NCBI RefSeq assembly: GCF_037042905.1
Contig: NC_087252.1
Span: forward strand, 3,281,001-3,345,000
Source of the DNA: Lytechinus pictus
Lineage: Eukaryota > Echinodermata > Echinoidea > Temnopleuroida > Toxopneustidae
Reading direction: 5' to 3'
DNA: 64,000 nt
Under the pieces are notes generated by a model. That model was not told where the DNA came from and ran no database searches. It saw nothing but the letters and a program-made list of their open reading frames with translations. The translations under genes were made by a program, and so were the position numbers. Below, one piece after another: positions 23,401-35,200 of the stretch (positions are counted from its first letter, which is position 1; each line of letters starts with the position of its first letter).

Positions 23401-26400
23401 AAATGAGACGTCCGCCATTACTAGCGCGTATGAACTAAATGCCATAAATGCAAGCGTATATTTTGTATACACTGACCAGAAAAATGAAGTTTTAGCGATT
23501 GTTTGTAAGAATTCATAAAAATACTATTAATACACTCGTAAAACAAATAATACTGGTGCAATAGGTGTTAATTCCTTTATCAATCCCTGTCGATTGTGTA
23601 CAAGGTAATATAAAAAGGAGAAACACTGGGAATGGTTCGAGGAAAAAAAGACAGGAAACAAGAGAAAGAAAAAAAAAAGAAGATATTTTCATACTAGCAA
23701 AAGGGACAAATAGAACAAATTTGCATCTCTTCTTTGAAATAGTATATAGAAATGAAATCACTTTAAATACGTGTGGCTTTCATGTGATGAAGGAAAAATA
23801 ACTGGGAGAAACCAAATCAACAAAATATTCACTTGTGGCAAATGGCATTACCAAAATATAGCAGTAGACTTTCGATATTTGTGTCAAAATAAAGTGGAAA
23901 AAAATAATGCTGTTAATCTTCATTGAATTCCACAGTGATTATGTAGAATGAAATAAATACACGTTTTCTCTTTAATACAGTGTACAATCTAATTTTCATG
24001 CCAAGGCTGAAAACAAATTTTCACACTTTGCTTTGAAAAAAGGGTCATCAAATTAAACTTATTAACATATTACCTTCATTTCTTATGATGACTGATGTTG
24101 TTATGTTACGATACGATGTGTTCGCCACCCTACACACTACCCCAAGCTCATCAGTACCGTTGTATACTGGTGTGAAGACGATAGTTCGTGTAGGCACTGT
24201 TAGTCGTCCATCATGGGGAACATTTTCATTCTCTTGTAAATCATCATATATGATTATTTCTTCTGAAACATGAAATTCCAAATTCACTGGTGGTTTCACC
24301 GATCCATTAGTTTTGCAGACTAGTGTCCTATTTTCCCCTTCTGCAACCGTAAGCGTTTCTTGCTTATGTAGAGTGACATTGTCATTTCCGTCTACAAAAA
24401 CCAACCCGGCCGGCGGAACTGAAATCATTGAAATAAAATATGTCGCTGTTGATTTTATTTCAATAGTTTGCTAATATGAAAAGTATACCGATTAAAAGAA
24501 TAAGGTGTTTATCGTTATATGATCAGGACATGACACGTGAGGTCTGTTTTATTGTGTTAACTTTGCCAATAGAGTAATTGCCATAGACATCTTCATCATG
24601 ATTTGCTGTTGAGCTCTTATATCAGGATAGAAAAATAACACGGGTGAAGTGTCCGAACACCTCACCCCATCCTATAATATAGCCTTATGTATATGTTTTG
24701 ATTACTGAAGTTTTAATTTATTTGACCTAGGCCTGAATGAGAAATGTTCAGTAATTTTATCACTTATATCAGTGATAATTATCCATGTGCTCACAAGTCA
24801 AGAAACATTGCAAAAGGTTAATGGCAGCCATATTTACATTCAGTGTGGCAGCAACAAGTGAATGATCGTATGACAGCAATGATTTGACTGAGGTTTAATT
24901 TACAAACATAATTATGGCCACTATTTCAACTGAATTTCATAGCTCACGATCGAGATCAAGGACAAAACTTATTTCAAGATGGCGGTAATATTGAAATTCA
25001 AGATGGCAGCAAAGCTTTTAACGAGTTGTAAGAAAATTTGTGATTGAATTTCCATATTTTAAGGATTTTCATTGGTGACAAGTCATAATAGTGGACAAAA
25101 CCTATTTCTAGATGGCGGCCATATTGAATTTAAAGATAGTTGCCACTGTGAAATTCAAGACGGCTGCCAAGCTTATAATGAGCTGGAAAAAAAATGTGAT
25201 CTATTACTTTTCTGGTTCTACAAACATCGGCATTTTAACCATTTATCAGGATTTTAATGGCTTAAAAGATAAAGATAAATGACGAAGAATATTTGAAGAT
25301 GGCGGCCATGTTGAAATTCAAGATGGCGGCCTAATCTGACGAATTGAAATAAAATTAATGATTCAAATGATATCATTAGTATTTCAAACATGGGAATTGT
25401 CACCATTTTCAATCGTTTTTTTTATAGCTCACAAGTCAAGATATAAGACAAAATGCATTTCTAAACGGCGGCCATTTCGAATTTCAAAATGGCGGCTGAA
25501 GACCTGCTCGAAAAAAAAATGGTAATCCAATTTATTTTTAAATCGGCACCCCCAAATCGACAACATTAGCTAATAAAATCCATTTTGGCAAGCAAATCTT
25601 GCTGGAAAGCATAGTCTATACTATGTGTACATCTATACTATGTGTATATTTTCATGTAAAAATTATTATTTCGGAAAATGTTACTTCTTCTTTGATAAAG
25701 AGTATAATGTTTACCATTTACTGTCAGGTTGATGGTGCACCGATGGAAGAGTTTCCTAGACTGCATGTTAACAGTATATATCCCCTCGTTAGTAAGTGAA
25801 ACATTGTTCCTTTTCAAACTGCTGACCACCCCATGATTAAATTCAAATGTGTGCACCGTCGTATTTATTTGACTGTCCTGCGAAGTCCATTTGAATAACA
25901 CTAAGTCACCTCTCTCCCAAGAAATTAGTATCACTTGTGATGCGGTTACGTTGGTCCATATGCACTTGAGTTGTACATTATCCCCAGTGTTTACTTGCCT
26001 GATTTTATCTAGAAAGCAAAAATTATTAAAAAAGAGATAAAAAATAATGTATGTGTGTCCCATTACTTTTAATTTCTACTAATTGTGAGCTTTATCAAAC
26101 AGTTGTCCCAAGGCCATGACAGCAAAAAAATATGTATGTATTATGTTTTAAATATCATGGTAATGACACGGGAGAGGGCCAAGCGTAAAGAATTAGATGG
26201 TTTTAAGCATTTACGTTCACACAAATACGACGCAAGAAAAATATTTATCTGTCAATTAAACTTTCCCTGTTTAGGGCATGTGTAGAAACTATCCTTCTGT
26301 ATGGTGCACAAACATGGACAATCCAGAAGTCCTTAAAATACGGACTAAATGGCACATATACTCAACTTTTAATGAGAGTACAAATCATTAGTTGGAGAGA

Positions 26401-26877
26401 TCACAACGCAAAAGATGAAAATTATGGAGATCTTCCGCCTATCTCCACCACGATAATTAAACGTAATATGATATTTGCTGTTCACTGTGTCCGTAGTGAG
26501 AATGAAATTATTTCTCATGTAATTTCGTTGCACTTCCCTCACAAAACGAGAGGACGGAGATTTTAAATTTGTTGATTATATACGTAGGGATACAAGTAGC
26601 TTGTTACATTAAATAACCAACTCTCATGTCAGATCAAGAAGCCTGGCGTATTGTTGATTAATTTTCGGATGCGTCCGATTTGTAGTGTAGTAGTGTAATG
26701 AAAGTAATGAAACCTGTAGTAATAGCAGTTGACTATCATGACGAGGGTTCATAATTACAATTGAAATGATATGGGAAATAGAAAAATTAGTTATTAAAAC
26801 GATTTAGGTATAAGTATCTTACCGTTAGAAGAAAACACCGATCCAATGGTGATAAGTATAATAAACAAATGCCACAT
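11453..26877 (-). CDS. Receptor A: two-Ig-domain type I membrane receptor with YVNS and YMEM tail motifs
   Basis: Seven exons: 26823-26877, 25715-26008, 24074-24418, 22381-22461, 21057-21176, 12655-12746, 11453-11752; total 428 aa. Every junction has AG acceptor and GT donor, and the phases fit (1-1 for the Ig, stalk and TM exons, then 0). Exon 1 is a signal peptide (MWHLFIILITIGSVFSSN). Exon 2 is a V-like Ig domain: C34, W49, NEGIYTV, C109. Exon 3 is a second Ig domain (C151, C212) with several N-glycosylation sites. Exon 4 is a Ser/Thr/Glu stalk. Exon 5 spans the membrane (about residues 262-288, with ILGGSLGAMILGLVAVTV). The tail has Y324 in YVNS (YxN, Grb2-type SH2 site) and Y357 in YMEM (YxxM, PI3K-type SH2 site). 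The inferred role is a surface recognition or adhesion receptor; the ligand is unknown. A 7.4 kb transposon nest fills the intron before the tail. Relative to receptor B the last exon has a net 17-bp loss, changing the C-terminus after Leu-Gln-Gln. Confidence 0.85.
12072..12505. repeat. Short dispersed element in receptor A intron
   Basis: This segment, absent from the matching place in copy B, shares long phrases in inverse orientation with 41225-41615: CGTGCAATGGACA, GGATCATTTCATCTTTCACC, TTTTGGATCCATACGATTTTG. It is flanked by TATAAAT-like sequence on both sides. It has no ORF and is probably a short non-autonomous element that inserted independently in both loci. Confidence 0.6.
13855..17359 (+). 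CDS. 205-aa protein of unknown function inside the CACTG element, copy 1
   Basis: Five exons join in frame: 13855-13984, 15199-15323, 15756-15825, 16289-16469, 17248-17359 (618 nt including TAA). All introns are GT-AG with pyrimidine tracts, and the phases match at each join (1, 0, 1, 2). The start ATG at 13855 is the first in frame. Residues 1-43 are basic and Cys-rich (KKCRRNCCCF). Later parts include VEAAAAKDDANLHDVASGVL, GDPFDSAKSQWMVMVESRVI and a C-terminus CLLGISPDGSK, KCHASKSHCNAK, VVSFVRRFADFQWL. The Cys/His spacing near the end could bind metal. There is no transposase, nuclease or known DNA-binding motif that I recognise. A candidate AATAAA lies at 17704-17709. It lies antisense within an intron of receptor A. 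It could be an element-borne protein or a captured host gene. Confidence 0.65.
14400..14560. other. GCTAGC/GCATGC-rich palindromic segment in intron 1 of the element gene
   Basis: Short self-complementary words (GCTAGC, GCATGC, AGCGCT, GCGCGC) are packed together, e.g. GCTAGCTAGCCAGCGCATGC. The matching part of copy 2 (about 37120-37230) is altered more than its surroundings, including a loss of part of the GCGCTAGCGCTAGCG block. This could be a promoter or a structural feature; nothing more can be said. Confidence 0.3.
17783..18430. repeat. 648-bp repeat with ATGCCTCCGC inverted ends, copy 1
   Basis: It starts ATGCCTCCGC and ends GCGGAGGCAT. Inside are about four degenerate units of roughly 125 bp built on AACTCCAAACC...GATCAACTTCAAACTT...ACAATGATCTGTTCAGATTTTGG and AAGGTCAAAGGTCA. 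It is non-coding and present identically placed in copy 2 (31176-31823), so it was already in the element when the two copies formed. Confidence 0.75.
18480..20460. other. Non-coding 3' part of CACTG element copy 1
   Basis: AT-rich sequence with a short TATATA run near 18523-18541 and a GTGTGTGCGTG run near 19607-19631. The latter is expanded in copy 2 (29960-30002). No exon with supported splice sites or ORF above background is visible. Confidence 0.5.
20460..20837. repeat. Subterminal TTACAGTAA/TTACTGTAA cluster
   Basis: About 20 short copies of ACAGTAA or TTACTGT in alternating orientation are spread over the last 380 bp of the element, mirrored by a smaller cluster at 13640-13815. Such clusters bind transposase in EnSpm/CACTA elements; that function is inferred here. 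Confidence 0.7.
22875..22963 (-). other. Duplicated stalk exon of receptor A lacking a donor
   Basis: Acceptor context ATATGTAG|GAGCAACTCC and the following codons (GATPPIKHLATTPEESNPSL) copy the real stalk exon at 22381-22461. Where that exon has CTACAAG|gttgat, this one reads on as ISDGEIMD and then TAA. Used from exon 3 it would give a receptor with no membrane segment. It may be a dead duplicate or a terminal exon for a soluble form. Confidence 0.6.
24830..25510 (+). repeat. Degenerate repeat with AAGATGGCGGC motifs in receptor A intron 2
   Basis: AAGATGGCGG or close variants occur near 24977, 25001, 25111, 25297, 25321 and 25489, mostly beside ATTGAAATTCA. Unit spacing is irregular at 110-190 bp. 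The matching intron of receptor B lacks this block. AAGATGGCGGC equals the known YY1 binding core, but the sequence looks like a repeat family, related to 20-800. Confidence 0.65.
26160..26640 (+). pseudogene. LINE reverse transcriptase C-terminal fragment in receptor A intron 1
   Basis: From about 26270 the frame reads ACVETILLYGAQTWTIQKSL, then GTYTQLLMRVQIISWRDH, YGDLPPIS, HCVRSENEIISHV, KTRGRRF and stop. This order (ILLYGxxTWT, SWRDH, YGDLP, HCVR, GRR) is the well-known post-RT region of a common invertebrate LINE group. It lies on the strand opposite to receptor A. Copy B has no such insertion. Upstream pieces are decayed. Confidence 0.85.
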
Positions 26878-27009
26878 TATTAGAACTAGAATTCATACAT
26901 TATGAGAAGATGAAGACGAAGTTATGAAGCAGGTATGTGTCACTGCCCAAAGGTTATCTCTTTAACCACAACGAAGCAGATGAATGAGCATTTAAGGTGG
27001 CGCTATTAA

Positions 27010-27753
27010 CCCTTCCGGTGCGGCAGGCCCATGTATGGCCTGTTACAACCGATAATAGCCACCTTTCGCAAACCTCACGGACGGTAATATTAGGGTCCCC
27101 TAACACAAAAGTTAACGCTTAATCACAAACTTGATTTTTTAAGATTGATTGTACATTATAGTAAATAGAATCAAACGTAGAAAACTGCTCTACAATCATT
27201 GCTAAGCTTTGTGTTACAGGCCCTACAGATCTGCTTTTCGTGTGCAAAATTCTTTCCCGCGACACCCGCACCATACATGCATGTACATTAGACTGATGGT
27301 CATCATCGTATATTCTCCCTGAGCCGGCGGCGAGCCTCTTCTATGACAGCTGGCTGGAGGTATTCGAAATGCAGGGCCTACAATAGATTATGACATGGAT
27401 AAGAAAGTGGTTTTTTAAACAAATCGAGTACATATTGAGTGAGGAAAAGGTTAATAAAATAAGGCTTAGATATAGATCATTACAGTCCATCGAATCGATA
27501 TTGCCTTTAATGTGGATTATTGGTAGATCACTGGCAATCGATTCCATGGGTCAGATCACCTCTCCAGCCAAAACCATTTCGCATGCGTTGATTATGTACA
27601 CCGACAGCATGTATACGTCTGAACGCGTACCAGCCGAGTTTGCGGGGTTTTTTTCAGTTGTTTACTCCTACACAAACGACATGCCTCTAGCACACAATGT
27701 AATGGGCATTATGTTTTACTTTCCCCAGATATTGGGGATTAGATTCAAATTCC
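27010..27753. other. Region upstream of receptor A with an unrecognised ORF
   Basis: The duplicated locus ends at about 27009. A plus-strand ORF of 153 codons (27390-27851, starting MTWIRKWFFK) has no domain I recognise, and its 3' end runs into the element at 27754, so it is probably fortuitous. No promoter motif for receptor A could be assigned in the sequence shared with copy B (26880-27009). Confidence 0.4.
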
Positions 27754-28058
27754 CGGGGGGACCACTTCCATTGATGAGTGGATACCAGGCACGACTATGC
27801 GGTTTCGAAAAGCGCCCTAGACAAGAGAAGCAAAGCTTTTCCAGATTATGAAAATGCATCTCTTAACAAGTATTTGGCTTGTGAAACCCTACAAGTATTG
27901 GAAATATATCACTTTCTTCAATATTTTAAACATCATTTTTGGCACCCTTATAACGTTACAAAGGCCTATACGTAACGTACTTGCCAACTCTGTCCCCTTT
28001 TACGCGTGGTCGCGCCTGGTATCCACTCGTCAATGGAAGTGCCCCCCCCCCCCCCCCG
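27754..28058. mobile_element. Small element with G-rich inverted ends
   Basis: GGGGGGACCACTTCCATTGA through GAGTGGATACCAGGCACGAC at 27755-27797 is the inverse of 28010-28050 (GTCGCGCCTGGTATCCACTC, then GTCAATGGAAGTGCCCCCC). The 40-bp ends differ at only a few bases. No coding potential. This end sequence is familiar to me from echinoderm genomes, which feeds the taxonomic guess. Confidence 0.75.
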
Positions 28059-28319
28059 GGCGGCCTCTCGAGCTCTTGGAGGAACCAAATGTGGCTCTGG
28101 AAAGTCGTTCTAAATCGGATATGTCGCTGTTACCATAGTAACAACCAGAATTTTGCACACGTAATGCATATTGAATGTTTCCATTGCAGATGCGAAACGA
28201 AAAAAATCTCATGTCACACAATTTGCATTGCAGGACAGAGTTTTACGACCATGACGACGACGGGCCCAAAGGTCTCTTCCAAAATCAACTACCGTCGTAA
28301 ATAAGCGTTCGCGTTCTCC

Positions 28320-28497
28320 AACGAAAGGTCGGGAATGTCGCAGCGACGCATAATGTCGCAATTGCGACATTATGCGTTGACTGTGACATTATGCGTTGGA
28401 TGATTTTGGCATAATGTCACAATCAACGCAAAATGTCGTAGCTTAAACTACTAACGCATAACGTCGCAATTCTTAACGCATAATGTCGCAGCGGTAT
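28320..28497. repeat. Cluster of ACGCATAATGTCGCA words with a 32-bp perfect palindrome
   Basis: ACGCATAATGTCGCAA followed by its exact reverse complement occupies 28346-28377. Further copies, direct and inverted, follow at about 28384-28397, 28406-28437, 28453-28468 and 28478-28492, with near matches such as AACGCAAAATGTCG. It is non-coding. Confidence 0.8.
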
Positions 28498-28752
28498 TTT
28501 CTTCAGGAATCGAGTTGCAGATAAGATATATAAAAAAAGATATATGAAAAAAAATAACCGGGCATTACAATATTTTACAAGCATTGACAATCTGTTTCGT
28601 TTCTCTTCTAAATAACGAGAGCCCCTGAGCAGTGGCGGCACCAGGATTTAAAAACTGGTGAATGGCAAAGAAGGAGGGATAGAGGGGGACTACATTTATT
28701 TTGCATGTTTCACAAAATGGAGTGTGAAGCGCGACTAAGGCGTTTGATCCAA
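28498..28752. other. Non-coding gap with a hAT-like end
   Basis: GAGCAGTGGCGGCACCAGGA at 28626-28645 resembles a hAT-type terminus (compare CAGTGGCGTAACAGG at 54232), but no matching second end is found nearby. Otherwise unremarkable. Confidence 0.35.
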
Positions 28753-31175
28753 CACTGTAAAAAGTTTACTGTAGATTTTACAGTAAATTACTGGCAACTC
28801 TGCTGCACGGTAATTTACTGTAATTTTTATTTTACAGTAAGCTACTGTAGTTTCGTCCTACAGTAAATTACTGTAAATTTGAACTAGCTACAGGAAAATA
28901 CCGTGAAAAGTGCTGTAGCTTACTGTAAAATTTACCAAATTTTAGAATTGTTGCTACTGTAAATTTGGTTAAATTACAGTAAACTACTGTAAATTTCCCT
29001 TGCATTACAGTGAGGTACTGTACACTTCCTACAGTAAAATGCTGTACACCTTCCCAATTTACCCCCAGTACTGTACACTCCCTACAGTAATTTACTGTAA
29101 ATTGACCCCATTTACAGTATGTTTTACTGTAATTGGCACAACTTCCAATGACAAAAATACACTTGAGTAAAACTTTTGAATGAAACTTTGAAAAGTCTTT
29201 ATTGCATTAACATGCAGTAGAACTGACAATGCCATATTTCACAAACAGTACAATTTTTGTAAGGATCATGGGCAAAATGCTGGCAAGTAGAATGTGTTGC
29301 ATAATCAAATTTCAAAGATGACAATTATACAGAAACTATGTACACAGAAATGTCCTAAGAATGCTGATGTTCATTACAGACCTGTTCACTAATGTAGTCA
29401 AATTTCATGAATACTTTGTTCCTCTGGATTTGGTAATAGGTAATTACCATGTACTGAATGGTATTACAATAAGTGGCATCCTTTTTGCATGCATAAACTC
29501 TTTATGTATTTGTTGGACCTGTCAGAGCAAGCAACAAAGGTTGTAAGAACAACCATAAAATTTGGTTGGTGTTACTTTATCTGCTGTTTGCAATTCAGTT
29601 GACTTAAACATTTTGTAAATAAATCTATTCAACAAGTAAAATTCACCTTGCATGCATTAAAGTAGTTGTAATTGCTAACCTTACACAAACTTTCAGGCCA
29701 CTGTATATTAAATGAGAGTACATTAATGAACAGGTGTGTTTTAAAGCAATCCATTTACATGAAGGGTACCATAATCATTCAAATATTCAGTCATAACCCA
29801 TTAGAATCAATTACAAGTGAAAGCAATTTTTCACTTATGCAACTACTGCCTGAAATAATGGCAAACTTTCAATTTCTTTAAGAAAACAAATCTGACTAAA
29901 GTGAACTTCCTTCTAGGAGGGCTTGTCTCAGCTGACCTTGGATGAACACTGGATGAACATACACACGCACACACGCACACACACACACACGCACACACAC
30001 AGACTCTCTATCTCTTACATCCACATATCCGTAGTAACACGCAAAATGCTTACTCCATGGTAACCTGACGACAATGCTTCTACCAGAAGAAAACTGAATT
30101 TTTAAGTGAAACTTCTCACTTATGAGTAATTTTACATGTATACTATTAATTGATAAAAAATTAAGTGTATGTCAACTTCTTATATATACATATTCCCAAA
30201 AATCTTATTAAGACAGAAAACCTTATTCAATCCTATATCAAAATAATGAATAGTCCTAAACACACACTGAACCAATAATTTATATTACAAGCATACAAAT
30301 ACATTAACTGCCATGAATACATTAAATTGTGACAATAATATTACATTGCATACAATATTCCTCACAAATAAAGTTTCTTATAACAGTACTATCAATTTGA
30401 TATTGAAACTGGCAAGAAAGAACCCGAATGAGAGTATTGCTACCATTGCAAATACTTAATATTTACATGAATATTTGACGAACAAACATGTACAAATATG
30501 ACCTCCAATTTTGCCAAAGTAATGTTTGTACTGTGACACTTGAACAGCTGCGAAAGTGAAAGTATGAAAATGTTATAATTCTGTGAACAACAAAATACAA
30601 TGTAGTAAATCCTCAGTAATCATAATGAAGAAAAATGTCAATCTGTGAGAAGTATCTACAATTTTCAAATTTTTCTGTACTACATCATGCAAATCTGCTA
30701 TTTTGAGAAACTCTTGAAATGTAATCAAAATGTCACATGCTTTTTCATTTGAGGAATTTCTGATACATTTAATATCCTTTTCTGACTATAAGAAAACAAA
30801 AAATTGCTACATCACCTTAAGATTTCCTGAATTTCTTGATATAATTTGGTCCTCTTTACAAAAATGGCTAACAGTCAGCCATGCATGATATGCAATAATG
30901 GAGATCACTGTGTCATTCATGTAATAATAATATAATAATAATCTCACTCCACCTTGGTAGGCTGTGTTAAAGCCACATACATTACAGAAGTTTACATCGT
31001 TCTCAGTAAACAGCTTATTGCAATATTTGTCAACATCTTGATGACCAAGCGCTTACTACGCAGTATATATATATACATATATATATAATGTAGCACAATG
31101 TTGAAATCGAAATTGATTTACAGCAATGTTAATCCTAACTAAAGATGAATTTTCGACCACGAATGTTGGAAATAG

Positions 31176-31823
31176 ATGCCTCCGCTACTGCCATACCAGA
31201 AATATATTTCCTAGTTTTTATTTCCATAAAGAAAAAAAAAACCCTCAAGACCTTTGATCTTGTGACTTCAAAATCTAGTCAGATAACTGTTTCTCAAAAA
31301 AGCAAATATATGCATTTGATTGAATCCAGAGAGCTTGAGATTTGACTTTCAGACCCAAAATCTTAATAGATCATTGTCACTTGTATATGCACAAATGAGC
31401 GAAGTTTGAAGTTGATTCGTCAAATGGTTTGGAGTTATTGCGAGAACGGTATATGTTATATGTACTTTATTGTATTCAATGACCTTGACTTTTGACCTTG
31501 AGACCCCAAAATCTGAACAGATCATTGTTACTTTAACATATACACACGAGACAAGTTTGAAGTTGATCTATCAAAGGGTTTTGGAGTTATTGTAAGAATG
31601 GTCTATTTCTTATGTATTTTAGTGAATTCTATGACCTTTGACCTTTGGACCCAAACACTTATCAGCTCATTGTCGCCCAGATATGTATCCTCAAGTCAAA
31701 AAGTATGAAGTTGACCTGTTGACCGGTTTTTAAGTTATCGCGAGAACGAAAGTGGGACAGACGGACCGACGGACAACACAAAAACATAATGCCTCCGACA
31801 CCACCTTTGGTGGGCGGAGGCAT
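31176..31823. repeat. 648-bp repeat with ATGCCTCCGC inverted ends, copy 2
   Basis: Reverse-oriented counterpart of 17783-18430, same length, with the same terminal ATGCCTCCGC/GCGGAGGCAT and the same internal degenerate units. Confidence 0.75.
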
Positions 31824-32246
31824 ACAAACAGTGTGTAGTGCCATATATCTATGTTTTTGTATGGTTCAAATTCGGTTGTAAGGAGATATTCTTAACTTTA
31901 TTTTTCCAAGTATGAAACCCCTTTACATTTACAATTTCTATATGAATTTTACCCCTCCCCCACTCTTACTTGACCTGGATTTGAGAAACGGCTAAAATAA
32001 AGTTGTGGGCAATGTCAACTTAATAGCATATTCAAATGAATGTTCTCTCATAACTAGCATGTCGACAATCTATTTCAGCAAGTTTCTCATGTTATGCAAT
32101 ATTGGGCATAAACTCTGTAGTTGCTTGGTCAGACAAAGCTCAACCAATTATTCAAGAGGATGGTGACCAAGCGAACATAGTATTATTGGGTGATATATAA
32201 AATCACATGTTTTTAGATGATGGGGTAAAATGTACAAATCAGGAAA

Positions 32247-35200
32247 TTAAAGCCACTGGAAATCAGCAAACCGACGCACAAATGACACTACTTTCGCGTT
32301 GCAGTGACTCTTCGACGCATGGCACTTCGACCCATCAGGGCTTATTCCGAGGAGACATCTGAGAGACAGGGAGAAAAAGATATTACAGAAAAAAATAAAA
32401 TAAAAACAATCAAATGAAAACTGAGGGAGTCAAAATAAATTGACAAACCTAAAATGAAATTTATCAAACAGTAATTATAGATGGCTCCATCAAGCCAGCT
32501 TTACTTAAAAAAGAATACTTTTTAAATCACTTTTTTCTATTGTTAGTACAGAGACACACTCTTCTCTACTCAAGTACGTAATCATTAACCTGCACCAAAA
32601 TACACCAGATGTTAGTGTGCTAGTCGCTAATAAGTTCTTGAAATTTTGGAGTTCCCCACAGTACTGCTGGGTTTGCTTACTTTCAAAACGTGACACTTGC
32701 AATGGAAATCATATTTGGCTCCCAAATAAATGCAGAAGTACTGTGAAGAATGTCTTTGTTTTCTAAGGCAAGGCAACAGTCGGATGTTGCTCGCTCCATC
32801 AAGTCGCAAAGCAGTAGCACATTAATAAAAAGCCTATTTATCAGATAAGAAAGTATGTTCTAGAATCAAAATGCTTAAATTTATGAGCTGCTCGGATGTG
32901 ACGTCACAACATCATAACTTGAAATATTCACAACTCTAACAAAAAATTTTGACGGATTTTCTTCAAACCTTCACCAATATTTTTCTTTATTTTTCCACAT
33001 TTTTTAAAATCAAGTTATTTTTCAGACTGAAATTCCATTTAGCTAGGATGTCCATGAAATTGGACTTATGTCAGTTCCAGAAAATGGTCCGATATTTTGC
33101 ATGCCATATTGTACCTCTGAATGAACTCCAGTGTTGCTGCAGCCGTGCTTGGATATTCCAAATTGAGGTTGTAATAGGTGGCAAAAAGGTATGCCACCCC
33201 ACAAAGAAAGCCTTCAGTTGTTGATGATGAATGGCCAATAACTCTGCTTTCAACCATGACCATCCACTGGGACTTGGCCGAGTCAAATGGGTCTCCTATC
33301 AAACAAAATAATGTTAAGATTTAATCGTTATGAGCTTCATTTTCTATAATTTGTTTTAACACTAGCTGATGGGAAAATCTCTGGTACAAATTCACTAGAG
33401 TAAAATTCAGTTATTTATTTCCAATTGTCCTGATTCCCCCCCCCCCCCCCCTTATGGACGCGTTACAAAGTGAAAAACTATAATTTATGTTTTTTGCCCA
33501 GTTTTAAAGGCTGGGATCATGCAGTATTCACATGTCTCTTTTGTTAATGACTGCATATAATTACAAGCATGGCAAATCTGAAATGCTGAAAGTGAAAGAT
33601 GTACATATGAAATACAAGTCTGTTTAAGAAAATTGACACAAAATAAACGTACATGTCTGTACAGATTTAGTCTAAACCTAAATCTGAGAATGTTTTAAAT
33701 GTCTGTATTATATTATTCTAAGAGGTTTGATTAAAAACACTGGAAGTTGTCATGCACCTTGGATTATGAGTTTGGGTGAATCAGATGCATCTCCCTCTTT
33801 CTCCATGTCCTCAGCAGTATCTGTAACCTGAAAAGATATGATAATCCCATGTTTCCATTACCATTACACACAAGATTCAACTCTTCAGTGTCATTTAATT
33901 GATTTTAATTTTCATACAGCATGCAGTCCCCAAGAGTGAAGGTCCAATACAATCTAGAAATAATCATCAATTAATTTTCAATTATGTACCACCTCGAAGG
34001 GGGAAGGGCAAGTGATCTCTCTCATTTCTTTTTTCAAATGGGGGCATGCCTTAGCAACAAAACACCCCCCCCCCCCACAACAAAAAATTAAAAATTGAAG
34101 AAAAAAAAAGAAAAAAAAACAGATCTAAGGAAAGGTTCCACAAAGGGTCTTGAAAAGTCCAGAGTCATCGATACAAAAGCAATTATTAAATACTAACTTT
34201 TTCACTCAGGACTAATAGCGCAAAACATTTTTCAGGAGAGTAATTATTAAATCTTACATCACGGATGAGGAAAAGGGAGTCATTCCCTTCTTTAAACAGG
34301 CTCTGCAACCCTCTCAGCACACCAGATGCTACATCATGCAGGTTTGCATCATCTTTTGCAGCCGCAGCTTCCACGAGAAGTACTGGAGGAAGAGAGAGAG
34401 GGAAAAAATAGAAAAAAATAATAAGTTGAATGAGTAGGGTCCTGGGGTGGTATTCTGAAAACGTTCTTATCTTTGTTCTTATCTTTTATCTTATCTCATT
34501 GAGATAAGAAGACGCTAAAATCATTGCAAATCGGTATTCTGAAAATCTTCTTAACGCGTTCTTATCTTTGTAAGGACTGCCTCCTTCTTATCTTCAACAC
34601 GCCCATTTTTAGGATATTACCAATCAAAATGCGCTTTATATTGGCAGTTTAACCAATAGAAGCGTTCCTTATGTCAAGAGAATATCATGGGCTCTGTGCG
34701 TACACTGTTTCTGGCGCATTGCGCGAAATAGGCATTTTATACGCAATGACTGATTATTATTTCGAGACACGTGCACAAAATGAAGAAAGAAAAAAAGTAA
34801 ATAAAGCAGGTACGAATAAAGAATAAAATATGAAGAAAGACAGTAAGTAGACAGGAAGGTGTCAGAATGAAGCAGAAATTAAAAAAAAAAGATGAAAGGA
34901 ACAAAGCAGAAAATAATGAAAGAAATAAAGAGTAAACGAAAGTAAGCAATCAAAAAGGACTTAAGAAAAAAAAATAATAAAAATAAGGAAAAAGAAATAG
35001 AACGATTATCAATGATAAAGTGAGGAAGAAAAAATAAAGACAGAAAAGAAAGAAACTTAAAGGAAAAAATGAAAAAGATTAAAAAAGGATAAAATGAAGT
35101 AATGAAGAAGCGAAAAAGAAAAAAATTTGAAAAAAAAGACAGTGTGAAAGAAAGAGAAAACGAAAGAATAAAAAAATTTAAAAAGTGAAGGAAGAGAGGA

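Larger units (their letters stand above)
8315..27009. repeat. Segmental duplication copy A (receptor A locus)
   Basis: From ATGGTAYTGGAATGCATGTTA at 8315 to GGTGGCGCTATTAA near 27009 the sequence matches 38558-47767 in the same orientation, exon by exon and across much of the introns. Interruptions are later insertions: the LINE at 9076-10811, the 7.4 kb nested DNA elements at 13472-20861 and the LINE piece around 26160-26640. The other copy gives the empty sites for several of these insertions. Confidence 0.9.

Noticed and set aside
27390-27851. 153-codon ORF as a gene
   Set aside because: No recognisable domain, and its end lies inside a small transposable element; kept only as a remark.
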